Source of the DNA: JAFGPL01 sp963781805
Lineage (GTDB): Bacteria > Bacteroidota > Bacteroidia > Bacteroidales > UBA10428
DNA length: 64,000 nucleotides
Direction of reading: 5' to 3'
NCBI GenBank assembly: GCA_963781805.1
Contig: CAWAHF010000004.1
Location: 4,402,001 to 4,466,000, forward strand
Both the position numbers and the translations under genes were made by a program. Of the stretch, positions 1-9,133 are shown one piece after another (positions within the stretch are counted from its first letter, which is position 1; each line of letters starts with the position of its first letter). A model generated the notes under the pieces. The model worked only from the letters and a program-made list of their open reading frames with translations, was not told the DNA's origin and searched no databases.

Positions 1-415
1 ATAAATTGATTGAGATTGGATTAGGAAAGCATTTAAATATATCGATTGGATAATAAAAGCTACAACAGGCAATAAATAAGGCTTTGTGTGGTCGGGGAAC
101 GAGACCCCCAATGGCGCGCACTTAGCGCGTGGCATATAATCCTGCCTTCATATTGAACCTCTTACCAATGAAATCTCCACACCTATACAACAAAAGGTAA
201 AAGCCTTATAACCTGTCATTGTCATTTCGGAAATTTTAGTAAATTGCTTACTGTTTGGAATAACCCGATGAACACCATAACCTGCCTAAAATCGGCAGGC
301 TTTGCTCCGCCGAAGCCCCGCCTGACCGGACGGGCAGGTTCGCGAAGGCGATGCAGGCTGATATAAATGAATTTGAGTTTATTGAAATGTTTGCACAAAA
401 TGCAAATTTGTCAGA
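1..415. other. AT-rich leader region with GC-rich dispersed element, no gene
   Basis: No convincing gene is seen in this stretch. It holds two short GC-richer patches unlike their surroundings: one at about 90-150 (with the inverted pair GCGC/GCGCG around 115-131) and the palindrome-rich element at about 281-360, listed separately. Just upstream of the first gene there is an inverted repeat TTTGCA (390-395) / TGCAAA (401-406) with a 5-nt loop, which could be an operator or a leader hairpin. A left-hand gene may end outside the window. Confidence 0.5.
281..360. repeat. GC-rich palindromic dispersed element
   Basis: This segment is markedly richer in G+C than the DNA around it. It folds: CCTGCC (about 283-288) pairs with GGCAGG (about 294-299), and a second CCTG..CCGGACGGGCAGG arrangement follows at about 322-340. 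Short palindromic elements of this composition are commonly dispersed between genes in Bacteroidota genomes (general knowledge). Only one copy of this type was seen in the window, so calling it a repeat is inference from its structure. Confidence 0.4.
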
Positions 416-931
416 ATGACCATGCGAATTAAAATACTACTTATATTATTAATACTTTGTATAACTATCAAATCTCAACAGGTAGAATTAATTGAATTTA
501 ATAAATACAAGAATAGTTATAAAGATTGCAGTATAATTCCAACTTGTATAGATTATTTATTTCTTAAGAATGACACACTGCAAATAGCATTTACAACAAG
601 AGAATCAAGATATAATGCAGAACCAGAATTATCATATAATTTAAAACGTGATACAGTTGAAATAAATTATTATCCGCCAATAGTGAGCAGGGATACAATA
701 ATTTATAATAAAGAGAAAAAAAAATTTGAAGAGGTTAAATATATTGAAGCTATACAAGTGCCTGTTATACTGTCAAGGGATAAAGGTTGTCAGACATTTT
801 TGTTCAAATTTAAGGGAGTTCAAAAAATACCGGAATATTTATTGTATAATGGCGGGTTGCTAACCAGTTGTCCGAATACAAATATTGAATATGATTTATT
901 TATAGGTGATACAATAAACATTATTAATTAA
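416..931 (+). CDS. Secreted hypothetical protein, probably cut short by a stop codon
   Basis: Codes for 171 residues. A hydrophobic N-terminus (RIKILLILLILCITIKSQ) looks like a signal peptide, so the product is probably exported. Start could be the ATG at 416 or the one at 422 (MRIKIL), which places the charged residue at the very N-terminus. Three Cys residues are scattered in the mature part. No family is recognised. The frame continues past the TAA at 929-931 for another 59 codons that read as MORN-like sequence, so the original protein may have ended at 1111. Codon use is very AT-rich, as in the next two genes, suggesting an accessory segment. Confidence 0.55.
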   Translation: MTMRIKILLILLILCITIKSQQVELIEFNKYKNSYKDCSIIPTCIDYLFLKNDTLQIAFTTRESRYNAEPELSYNLKRDTVEINYYPPIVSRDTIIYNKEKKKFEEVKYIEAIQVPVILSRDKGCQTFLFKFKGVQKIPEYLLYNGGLLTSCPNTNIEYDLFIGDTINIIN

Positions 932-1111
932 AATGGCTATAAGGATGGTATCTGGCTGAAGTTTTATGATAACGGACAGATAAGAAAAAGAATAATATAT
1001 AAAAATGGACAATTCATTGAAGGATATTTATATTATATCTTAGGAGAAAAAACTCAAATTATAACAGAAGATGGCATTGAGATGGCAATACCAATTAACT
1101 TAGATAAATAA
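932..1111 (+). pseudogene. MORN-repeat-like C-terminal remnant, in frame with 416-931
   Basis: In the same frame as the upstream gene and directly after its TAA, this stretch reads NGYKDGIWLKFYDNGQIRKR followed by IIYKNGQFIEG and ends at a TAA at 1109-1111. The pattern (G-x-W-x-x-Y/F-x-N-G ... Y-K-N-G-x-x-x-G) is that of MORN-like toxin-antitoxin-associated repeats widespread in Bacteroidota. It has no start of its own at the correct place. The simplest reading is that a nonsense mutation separated it from 416-931; a sequencing error in the stop codon or a natural read-through is possible. Confidence 0.5.
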
Positions 1112-1127
1112 TGCTCTGTGTACAAAA

Positions 1128-1257
1128 CTCTTATAAACCAAAAGCAGATTTTTAAGCAATTTTTGAGCTATATTTTGTAATATTGAAATGCATTAATTTA
1201 AAGAAGAAAACAACACATGCAGGCTAAACGGATAGATGAGTTTTTTCATTGTTTAGT
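1128..1257. repeat. ~130-bp direct repeat, copy A
   Basis: Non-coding segment between the MORN-like remnant and the next gene that is clearly related to 2994-3127. Shared stretches include TTTTTAAGCAATTT, TATTTTGTAATATTGAAA, CACATGCAGGCTAA and CGGATAGATGAGTTTTTT, in the same order and spacing. Each copy lies directly downstream of a coding unit in the same orientation. Function unknown. Confidence 0.75.
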
Positions 1258-1377
1258 TACGACGGGCATTTTGGAGTGAAAAATATATTCACTGTATATT
1301 CATTAACGTAATAAAATTTATAGGTTTGATAGGGTTTAACGCATGTGATTATCATCAAAGAAAAAATACTAAACACT

Positions 1378-2418
1378 ATGAGAAAATTAATTTTAATTAT
1401 GGTTGTCATTACTCCAATCATTATAAAAGCTAATCCCATTATGATTGGAGCAAGTATCTCAGAATTATATTTTGATGAATCAGGCGATTGGACTATTGAA
1501 ATTGACAATAAATATAATGTAGTTAATTATTTGGAACATTTCGAAATAGAATGCAAATCAGGAAGCGCAACAATAGAATATTTTGATAGCGCTGATTTTA
1601 TTGTTATTAAAAATATCAATCTAAGTAATTCAATTTCAATATCAAAAGACAGTGATTTAATTAAATTATATTCATATATTGGAGGAGATTACATAATAGA
1701 CAGCATCGCAATTGGTAAATATCCTGGATCGTACTTGCACAATATTAAGAATGGTCAATCTGTTGCCAGACTTTATGAATATGGATCATTCTTCAAGGAC
1801 AAGACTCCGACCATTGGGTTTGAGAATGATCTGAATGGAGCCGTTAATGGGAAAATCTATGGTCATTTTTATGACTTCAATGATGTATTAATAATGAACA
1901 AATATTTCTTTATTAATGAAGGATATTGTACACCAATTCTCCAGGAGCAAGGATATCCGGGAGATATTGAAATAAATAATGAAGGATTTTACTGTGCTGA
2001 AATTACATCAAGGAGTTATGAAATATATGAATTGAGGATTTATGACAATTCCTCAAATTCTATCTTAATGCATTTTAACCAGATAAGTTTCGACCTGAAT
2101 GAAAATGATAGTATTAATATTGATTTTCGAAGGAATCTAACATCTGTAGAAGAAGTTGTTAAAAATAAGATTTTATTAAGTAATTATCCTAATCCTGCAA
2201 GAGACCATACATATCTCATCTTAGACTTAAATGGTTTAAAGTTGACTTCAATGTTAATAACAGTATATAGTACTAATGGTGAAATTATAAAGTCATTTAA
2301 ACCGGTTTCATCTGTATTTTTATGGAATTGCAGTGAATTAGTACAAGGTACATACATTTACACTCTAAGTATTGATAATAATATAGTAGGTGCAAACAGA
2401 CTTCAAATAGTAAAATGA
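1378..2418 (+). CDS. Secreted protein with type IX secretion sorting domain
   Basis: Codes for 346 residues. I place the start at ATG 1378 (MRKLILIMVVITPIIIKA), giving a clean signal peptide; an upstream GTG at 1345 would add 11 residues before it. The last ~80 residues fit a type A T9SS C-terminal sorting domain: NYPNPARDHTYLILDL, then a VYSTNGEII block, then GTYIYTL and a terminal RLQIVK. By family knowledge such proteins are exported by Sec, moved over the outer membrane by the Por/T9SS machinery and anchored or released after cleavage of the domain. The middle part is beta-rich and unassigned. The stop overlaps the next start by 4 bp (ATGA), so the two are probably co-translated. Confidence 0.75.
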   Translation: MRKLILIMVVITPIIIKANPIMIGASISELYFDESGDWTIEIDNKYNVVNYLEHFEIECKSGSATIEYFDSADFIVIKNINLSNSISISKDSDLIKLYSYIGGDYIIDSIAIGKYPGSYLHNIKNGQSVARLYEYGSFFKDKTPTIGFENDLNGAVNGKIYGHFYDFNDVLIMNKYFFINEGYCTPILQEQGYPGDIEINNEGFYCAEITSRSYEIYELRIYDNSSNSILMHFNQISFDLNENDSINIDFRRNLTSVEEVVKNKILLSNYPNPARDHTYLILDLNGLKLTSMLITVYSTNGEIIKSFKPVSSVFLWNCSELVQGTYIYTLSIDNNIVGANRLQIVK

Positions 2419-2975
2419 TCAAAACTATACAAATATTAATAGTAATACTTATTGGACGGAGTATTTGCTATTCACAAGAAAATTTGTTATTCGAGTCAGA
2501 GAATCTAACCTTTAATATACAGGACAGTGTCTTTTTTGTTGAGGGCTTATACTATTTCAATTCGGCAATAGAAAATGAATACCCAATTTTTTATCCATTT
2601 CCAACTGATAGTGTTTATAGTAAACCATTTAATATTCATGTGGAATATATTAATACATCACAAGAAATTAATTATAATATAGCCAGTGATTCTTCTTCAA
2701 TCGTCTTTTCAGTTTTGATTAAAGGCGAAACTCCATTATTAATTACTTATAATCAGTATTTAAAAGCAAATAAAGCAAAATACATTTTAAATACAACAAA
2801 ATATTGGGGTAGACCTTTAAAACAAGTTGATTTTAAATTGGTAACTGCATTGGATGTTGTAATTAAGAGTTTTTCTATAACTCCGGACAAGAAATTCACT
2901 TTGGAAAATAAAAAAATATATTTATGGCAAAAAGAGAACTATATGCCTAAAAAAGATTTTGAAATTGAATTTTAA
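2415..2975 (+). CDS. Secreted hypothetical protein coupled to T9SS cargo gene
   Basis: Codes for 186 residues starting with a signal peptide (MIKTIQILIVILIGRSICYS, probable cleavage before QEN). The mature part looks beta-rich and carries no motif I recognise. The start overlaps the preceding stop in an ATGA, so it is translated from the same message as the T9SS-sorted protein and may act with it at the cell surface (inference). The two-gene unit is bracketed by the ~130-bp repeats A and B. Confidence 0.65.
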   Translation: MIKTIQILIVILIGRSICYSQENLLFESENLTFNIQDSVFFVEGLYYFNSAIENEYPIFYPFPTDSVYSKPFNIHVEYINTSQEINYNIASDSSSIVFSVLIKGETPLLITYNQYLKANKAKYILNTTKYWGRPLKQVDFKLVTALDVVIKSFSITPDKKFTLENKKIYLWQKENYMPKKDFEIEF

Positions 2976-2993
2976 TATAATACACTAAGTCCA

Positions 2994-3127
2994 GCACTCT
3001 TCCAAGCCAAAAGAAATTTTTAAGCAATTTCCGGGATGTATTTTGTAATATTGAAAGGCATTCATTTTAAAAAGAAGAACACAGCACATGCAGGCTAACC
3101 GGATAGATGAGTTTTTTTATTGCATTT
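2994..3127. repeat. ~130-bp direct repeat, copy B
   Basis: Second copy of the segment at 1128-1257, with about the same length and scattered mismatches. It follows directly after the two-gene unit 1378-2975 and precedes the symporter promoter. It is not an obvious integron attC site: I could not match the core R'' and R' boxes. Confidence 0.75.
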
Positions 3128-3228
3128 TAGTTTTATTATTAAACTTACTAACATATTTAAACAGTCATTAGTTCTTGATTTTAAAAGATTTCTGTTGATC
3201 TTTCCAACCTGATAAACTATTTCAACTA

Positions 3229-3258
3229 TTTGAAGTTTTCCCTGTTCTATTATATTTG
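3229..3258 (+). promoter_or_regulatory. Bacteroidota-type promoter for the AGCS symporter
   Basis: TTTG at 3229-3232 and TATATTTG at 3251-3258, 18 bp apart, match the -33 TTTG / -7 TAnnTTTG consensus of this phylum. Transcription would start near 3264, which rules out the TTG at 3256 as the start codon and favours ATG 3295. Confidence 0.7.
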
Positions 3259-3294
3259 TATGACGGAGTATTTAATTTCCACAATCTGCTCACT

Positions 3295-5043
3295 ATGCAT
3301 GCAATAAACGAGTTCTTTATTTTTATCGACCAGTTTTTAGGTTCTTCCAATTGGTTTGTTTATTTGTTATTGGGAACAGGTTTATTCTTTACACTATATC
3401 TTCGGTTTCCACAGATCAGATATTTCAAACATGCTGTTAAAATTGTCAGAGGTATTTTCGATAAATCAAGTGATGAGGGGGATACCTCTCATTTTCAGGC
3501 GCTCACAACTGCCTTGTCGGGAACGGTAGGAACCGGGAATATTGCAGGCGTTGCCCTGGCAATTCATGTCGGAGGACCTGCAGCCCTGTTCTGGATGCTT
3601 GTTACTGCGATGCTGGGTATGACTACCAAATTCGTCGAAGTAACATTGTCTCATAAGTACAGGGAAAAAACCCAGGATGGAACAATGGCAGGCGGTCCAA
3701 TGTATTACATGCGGCAAAGACTGAACATTAAACTTGGTAACGGAAGGATAATTAAAACAGGTTTGTGGCTGGGTATATTTTTCTCTTTTGCTACAATTCT
3801 GTCTTCTTTTGGCACCGGAAGCCTTCCGCAAATAAACAGCATTTCAAGTGCAATGTTTTCTTCATTTGGAATTAAACACTATATCTCCGGTCTGGTACTC
3901 TCAGTTTTACTGGCCTTAGTTATCATTGGAGGGATTAAAAGAATTGCCAAAGTAACATCCAGGCTTGTTCCAATTATGGCTATTTTTTACTTTATTGGTG
4001 CATTTTCTGTTATTGCTTATAATTATGATAAGATTATCCCTTCGTTAATTTCAATTTTTACAAGTGTGTTTACTGGTTCTGCAGCTGCCGGAGGCTTTCT
4101 TGGTGCCGGATTTGCTTATGCTTTTAATAGAGGAGTCAATCGGGGACTTTTTTCAAATGAGGCGGGTCAGGGTTCGGCTCCAATTGCTCACGCTGCGGCC
4201 AAAGCTCATGAACACGTTTCTGAGGGATTGGTTGCCATTCTTGAACCGTTTGTCGATACCATTATCATTTGTTTTCTTACAGGTCTTACATTGTTGACAT
4301 CCGGGGTATGGAAAGAGAAAATTCACAATCGTTTTCAATATACTGATCTACAAATATTGAATGGGACATATGATGATAAATCCCCTTCAGAACAGAAAAA
4401 ACTTTTGTTGCATATAAATGGAAAAGAATTGTTGCCAACATTTACCGGCAATCTGGATGTTGTGCAAGGTGTGGTTCAAAATCAGGTAACCATACTTCAT
4501 GCCCAATCGCTGGCCGAAGGTGTAAGGATTTATGATAAATCGGGGAATTTATTGACAGGTAAAATTAAGGTTGAAGAAGGAAAAATTCCCTCTGAAACCA
4601 GCGATTTTTATTTTGAAGGAAATTCATTAATTCATAGCGCCCCGCTTACAGCAGAGGCTTTCAAGAAAAGCCCCTTTAAAGATTATGGCCAATTTATTGT
4701 CACCATAGGATTGCTATTATTTGCATTTTCCACAGCTATTTCCTGGTCGTATTATGGCGACCGGGCAGTGACATTCTTATGGGGAACCAGATTGGTATTG
4801 CCTTACCGAATTATTTATGTAATCGGATTTTTTCTTGCATCTATAGCCGATACTACTGTAATCTGGTCCCTATCTTATATAACCATTGCCCTGATGACCA
4901 TTCCAAATCTGTTCGGCTTATTGGTCTTACACCGCGAAGTTAAATCAACAATTAATCAATATTGGTTTGATTTTCACACTGAACATCCCAATGCAAAACT
5001 ACCAGGAGGTGTATTGAAAAAGAAGAAAAAGTCAATTAATTGA
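3295..5043 (+). CDS. AGCS family alanine/glycine:cation symporter with extra domain
   Basis: Codes for 582 residues from ATG 3295 (MHAINEFF); the earlier in-frame TTG at 3256 lies inside the promoter. The protein is an inner-membrane sodium- or proton-coupled amino-acid importer of the AGCS (AlsT/DagA) family. Typical blocks are present: LRFPQIRYF near the N-terminus, TALSGTVGTGNIAGVALAI, GGPMYYM, FSNEAGQGSAPIAHAAAKA and FSTAISWSYYGDRA. Unlike the usual ~450-residue members, about 125 residues (roughly 338-462) are inserted before the last membrane segments. They are hydrophilic, with a beta-rich look (VRIYDKSGNLLTGKIKVEEG). It stands alone with its own promoter. Confidence 0.9.
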   Translation: MHAINEFFIFIDQFLGSSNWFVYLLLGTGLFFTLYLRFPQIRYFKHAVKIVRGIFDKSSDEGDTSHFQALTTALSGTVGTGNIAGVALAIHVGGPAALFWMLVTAMLGMTTKFVEVTLSHKYREKTQDGTMAGGPMYYMRQRLNIKLGNGRIIKTGLWLGIFFSFATILSSFGTGSLPQINSISSAMFSSFGIKHYISGLVLSVLLALVIIGGIKRIAKVTSRLVPIMAIFYFIGAFSVIAYNYDKIIPSLISIFTSVFTGSAAAGGFLGAGFAYAFNRGVNRGLFSNEAGQGSAPIAHAAAKAHEHVSEGLVAILEPFVDTIIICFLTGLTLLTSGVWKEKIHNRFQYTDLQILNGTYDDKSPSEQKKLLLHINGKELLPTFTGNLDVVQGVVQNQVTILHAQSLAEGVRIYDKSGNLLTGKIKVEEGKIPSETSDFYFEGNSLIHSAPLTAEAFKKSPFKDYGQFIVTIGLLLFAFSTAISWSYYGDRAVTFLWGTRLVLPYRIIYVIGFFLASIADTTVIWSLSYITIALMTIPNLFGLLVLHREVKSTINQYWFDFHTEHPNAKLPGGVLKKKKKSIN

Positions 5044-5133
5044 TGCATTTATATAACGAATCTTAGAATCAGATATTAATGATTCATCGAAAATTTATAT
5101 TTTTAAAACATTAATGTTTACTGATTTTAGGAA

Positions 5134-7236
5134 ATGCAAAGAATCATCCGGAAACAAACTCTTATACTACTTATCTTCCCTTTATTATTTCTACTCTTTC
5201 AAATTCTAATTAAATTAAATTTTCGTTATTTTTTTATTTCTGATTATGATCCCACCTATGCATTTTTACTAAATGGATTAAACCTGTCTGTTGGAAAATT
5301 TGGCAGCGGTCTTGCCGGATTTCCTGGTACAACCATGCAAATGTACCTTGCTGTTGTAATTCGCCTGGGTCATATATTTAATAACACTGGCTCAATACCG
5401 CAAGATGTACTCCAACGTCCGGAATATTATTTGAATCTGGCAAGTATTGGGATTGGAATAATAAATATGCTTGTCTTTTTTATAACAGGCCTGCTAATTT
5501 ATAAGAAAGTCAGAAGATATGATATTTCTATGGCATTTCAACTTACGCCGTTTATTTCAGTTTTCGGATTCAGGTATGGAATATTTATTATGTGCGAACC
5601 GTTTTTAATTCTGGCAATACAGCTTATAATGCTTCAACTGGCACTTTACCTTTTTTCCGATGAAAAATATCTAACGTCAAGAAATATACTGTGCCTGGCA
5701 TTAACAGCAGGTTTTGGCCTTGCAACCAAATTGACTTTTATACCAATATTCTTTTTGCCTTTCTTTGTTATTAAAGGTTTTCATGGAAAGCTTAAATACC
5801 TGATTATTACGTGCATTACATTTTCTATATTATTTTTACCAGCCTATCCCAATTTAGAAGATTTCTTTGCCTGGCAAAAATTGATTCTGCTGCATACCGG
5901 ATTATACGGAGGTGGTTATAATGGTATTCTTGATAAAGAAGTATTTATAAAAAATGTACATTCTCTTCTCACTGAAAATCATTTTCTTCCATTCACACTT
6001 ATTTTGCTGATAATAGCTGTTTTAGTCAACGGTTTGATTAAGAAGGTCAGGGACAGGATTCCAGTTAAAAACAGAAGGATATTAATTGGTTTATTAGCCA
6101 CTTATATCATTGGTATCATCATTCTTTCAAAACATTACAGAGCATATTATATGGGTTTCTTTCACGGATTGTCGGTATTGTCAATAGTGCTTATAATTTC
6201 AGGTATTCAATATTTGGGATTAACCAAACTTAAGAACCTTAAATCGAATATAACAAATCTTTTAGTTTCAATTCTGGGAATAATTATTATCATAGATCTG
6301 TTTATACAATTGAAACCCAATATAAATAGACGTGCAATATTCAGAGAATCCACCTCAACTATTAATAAACTGGCGGGCAATAAGCAGAGGATTTTGATAT
6401 ACAATAATATGGCTGCATCTTTTAAAGAAGGGGGTATATATTATGGATTAAACTATATAAAGAAAAATAGAAACTATTTTAATTTTATTTTAAAGCAACT
6501 CTATCCGGAAACCTATTTTTTTAATATTCATACTAACCGTTTTAGTGATTGGATAACAGAACGCAATCTTGCTGATATTATTTCAAAAGATACGAATACC
6601 TATATTGTAAGGAGGTTAGGAACTGCTGAAATCCCTGCAACCCTGTCTAAAAGTATCAAGTTTTATTCAAATAAAAATATTATTAAAAGTTCCGGCCTAT
6701 GCTATTCAAACTCACCCGCTGGCGATTTTGTATTTTTAATTGATAATAAACCTTTTACGTTGCAAGAATTTAATTCATTACTGGAGAATAGTAAGACGAA
6801 TTGCGAACATCTTACCGGCGATGGTCAATTTTTTTTATCCGAAACCGGCGATGAATATTTCCAGAAAGGATATATGCGGTGCAACGAAAAATCATATTCC
6901 GGAAAATTCTCAGTTAAACTTAAGCCAAATTTATCATATGCACTCGATATAAAGATGAATGCTAGTAGTATGGATTATTTTAAGGCAACACTAAAAGCAT
7001 CTCCCGTAAATGAGAAAGTACTTATTGTAGCGGATGATATGAAGAATGGCATTTACAAGGCTTCTGGCAATTATTCAAAAATCGGGAACGGATGGAAAAC
7101 TATTATGCAAAATTTTGAGGTTGGCGAAAATTATGCCGGAAAGGAAATAAATTTTTATGTTTGGTACCTGGGAAAGGATTCGTGTTATGTTGATGATTTT
7201 GAAATCAAAAAGTTTAGAAGGAAAATATGTGATTAA
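5134..7236 (+). CDS. Polytopic membrane protein, GT-C glycosyltransferase-like
   Basis: Codes for 700 residues. The first ~410 residues hold about ten hydrophobic segments. An acidic loop after the first one (SDYDPTYAFLLNG) resembles the first periplasmic loop of GT-C glycosyltransferases, which use lipid-linked sugar donors. The last ~250 residues are soluble, and the final ~150 look like a beta-sandwich ending in CYVDDFEIKKF, similar to many carbohydrate-binding modules. It converges on 7244-9133, which has the same layout, with only 7 bp between stops. The GT-C assignment rests on topology and the acidic motif, not on a full family match. Confidence 0.6.
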   Translation: MQRIIRKQTLILLIFPLLFLLFQILIKLNFRYFFISDYDPTYAFLLNGLNLSVGKFGSGLAGFPGTTMQMYLAVVIRLGHIFNNTGSIPQDVLQRPEYYLNLASIGIGIINMLVFFITGLLIYKKVRRYDISMAFQLTPFISVFGFRYGIFIMCEPFLILAIQLIMLQLALYLFSDEKYLTSRNILCLALTAGFGLATKLTFIPIFFLPFFVIKGFHGKLKYLIITCITFSILFLPAYPNLEDFFAWQKLILLHTGLYGGGYNGILDKEVFIKNVHSLLTENHFLPFTLILLIIAVLVNGLIKKVRDRIPVKNRRILIGLLATYIIGIIILSKHYRAYYMGFFHGLSVLSIVLIISGIQYLGLTKLKNLKSNITNLLVSILGIIIIIDLFIQLKPNINRRAIFRESTSTINKLAGNKQRILIYNNMAASFKEGGIYYGLNYIKKNRNYFNFILKQLYPETYFFNIHTNRFSDWITERNLADIISKDTNTYIVRRLGTAEIPATLSKSIKFYSNKNIIKSSGLCYSNSPAGDFVFLIDNKPFTLQEFNSLLENSKTNCEHLTGDGQFFLSETGDEYFQKGYMRCNEKSYSGKFSVKLKPNLSYALDIKMNASSMDYFKATLKASPVNEKVLIVADDMKNGIYKASGNYSKIGNGWKTIMQNFEVGENYAGKEINFYVWYLGKDSCYVDDFEIKKFRRKICD

Positions 7237-7243
7237 AAAATTG

Positions 7244-9133
7244 TCAATGTTCCACCAATTTTAAATGATCAAAACTAATATCTGCATTCCCATAATAATA
7301 AATACGAAATTCAAGATTTGTATATCGTTTATTTGTTTTAAAATCCAGATCGACAGAATCATAGTTAGTTCCTGCAACAAAATCTTTTCCAAACTCTTTG
7401 GTGGCCAATATTTTATTACCCCAATCACCAGCAACATCAAACGTTGCAAAAGGTGAATTATCAACCTGTTCAACCTTTATATAAAATCGGGCAGTAAAAC
7501 TACCTATTCCAATCGGAATATATGGGCCATAGAGAAAATGCTTGTTTTTACATGAGTCACATTCTTTAGATACAAATAATACATCTCTGTTTAGTGCAGG
7601 ATCTTCTTTTAACTTTCCGCAGTTGGATTTAAACTTATTTGAAAAAAAGATTTTAGATATTTTTGATTTTCGATAATTGCATAACTGAGATCCCCCTAAT
7701 CTGAATTCTTCACCGTTTTTTATCAGTACATAGCCAAATTGTTCCAACGTATCCGGAAATGACTTCATCCACATATCTTTTATTACGTATATCTGTGGCT
7801 GAGCAAATACCGAATCAACAAGGCTTTGGTTACGAACCACACTAATATCATTTGGTGTGGCCTTAATATGATCAGGATCTGGTGCAGAGGAAAGATATGA
7901 ATTCCAATATTCCGCAATTATTCCGATTCTCCCTAATCTTTTAAATTCACTGGCAGTCTTAATTGTAGGTGTCAGTTTTTTTGGGGAAATGTATTTAAAA
8001 TTGTAAATGGTTCCAAGTCCTCCGGTAACGACAGTAAGAAACAGGAAAATTAAAAGAATATTCTTAAGTGATGCTTTTTTAAAGTCTTCAATTGTCATCA
8101 AAAATATTAACCAGAAAGAGACATAGTTACAAACAAAATATCGGCGGGGTATTCCGTTTAAATAGGCCCAATGAGATGAGATAATGATGAGGAATACTAA
8201 GACTAAATCCATGGAAAAAATTAACATCCATTTGACATGATTTTCCATGAATTTAATATAACGATAACTTAACGAAATTATAATAATTGAAATAGCAAGC
8301 ATGTAGGAGTAAATACTGGTAAATGGTTCTTTAATTTTAAATAAAAATAAATCCACTATTGTTCCTGCAAATATTCGAATTGAAGCTGCCAGGGTTTTAA
8401 AATCAAAAAAATCGTAGTAGTTTTCTACCTTAACTGCATTCTTTTTAGCATAAATTATAAATGCAGTACCGAGAGCAAATCCAACTATTATGTAATAAAG
8501 TTCGGAGTTCTTCAATATTTTGTTTAATGAGAATCTGTTATATTTAAAATAAAAGATAAGGTGAATTGACAATATTAGAAAAATTGTGATCACAGCTAAA
8601 TCAGATACCCAGATAGCCAAAATGAAAATTACTGTCACTGCAGCAAGAAGAAAATATTTCATTAATAGATATTTCTCAAAGGAGTTGTTATAGATTTTAT
8701 TAATCAAAAATGCGGCTATTCCAATCAGCGCATATTGTTCACCCATACCCACTTTCAGTATATCAATCATTCGTAAAGGAGGTAAAAACCATACCATTAC
8801 AAAAATAATTTTAACATATTTTGACCTGAACAGTGTTGTGAAACCTAAATAACCCAGAATGAGGAGTAAATAATGAGAAAAGGATTCGGCTGCAACGGGT
8901 GTTAAATGGCATATTTTGTAGAAAAATTGTCCTATTAATGGTATTAAAGAACCAAATCTATCTTGTCCCCAGAAGTACAAATCATGAGAAATTTTAAAAT
9001 CATGAATCATTAAGATTACGACACCATCATCGGAATTTAAAAATGGAGAAAATAGTGAAGAGTGGTGCAGAAAAGACACCAGGATTATAATTACAATAAC
9101 CGCAAAGTGATAATATTTTTTTATATAATTCAT
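7244..9133 (-). CDS. Polytopic membrane protein, GT-C-like, counterpart of 5134-7236
   Basis: Codes for 629 residues on the minus strand from ATG 9133. The N-terminal ~390 residues contain about ten membrane segments. The first loop has FLNSDDGVVILMIHDFK, an acidic motif placed as in GT-C enzymes. The C-terminal ~220 residues are soluble and end in ISFDHLKLVEH, resembling the beta-sandwich end of the convergent gene 5134-7236. A Cys pair (CDSC) lies between the two parts. Substrate unknown; a role in surface-polysaccharide or protein glycosylation is inferred. Confidence 0.55.
   Translation of the reverse strand: MNYIKKYYHFAVIVIIILVSFLHHSSLFSPFLNSDDGVVILMIHDFKISHDLYFWGQDRFGSLIPLIGQFFYKICHLTPVAAESFSHYLLLILGYLGFTTLFRSKYVKIIFVMVWFLPPLRMIDILKVGMGEQYALIGIAAFLINKIYNNSFEKYLLMKYFLLAAVTVIFILAIWVSDLAVITIFLILSIHLIFYFKYNRFSLNKILKNSELYYIIVGFALGTAFIIYAKKNAVKVENYYDFFDFKTLAASIRIFAGTIVDLFLFKIKEPFTSIYSYMLAISIIIISLSYRYIKFMENHVKWMLIFSMDLVLVFLIIISSHWAYLNGIPRRYFVCNYVSFWLIFLMTIEDFKKASLKNILLIFLFLTVVTGGLGTIYNFKYISPKKLTPTIKTASEFKRLGRIGIIAEYWNSYLSSAPDPDHIKATPNDISVVRNQSLVDSVFAQPQIYVIKDMWMKSFPDTLEQFGYVLIKNGEEFRLGGSQLCNYRKSKISKIFFSNKFKSNCGKLKEDPALNRDVLFVSKECDSCKNKHFLYGPYIPIGIGSFTARFYIKVEQVDNSPFATFDVAGDWGNKILATKEFGKDFVAGTNYDSVDLDFKTNKRYTNLEFRIYYYGNADISFDHLKLVEH

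Noticed and set aside
1128..3127. Integron attC sites
   Set aside because: The ~130-bp repeats lie after coding units as cassettes would have it, but I could not place the paired R and L boxes, and no integrase gene is visible.
3256..3294. TTG start for the AGCS symporter at 3256
   Set aside because: The codon lies inside the TATATTTG -7 element, so the mRNA starts downstream; ATG 3295 is used instead.
3466..3831. Antisense frame inside the symporter gene
   Set aside because: It has no start context or family features and mirrors strongly conserved codons of the sense gene.
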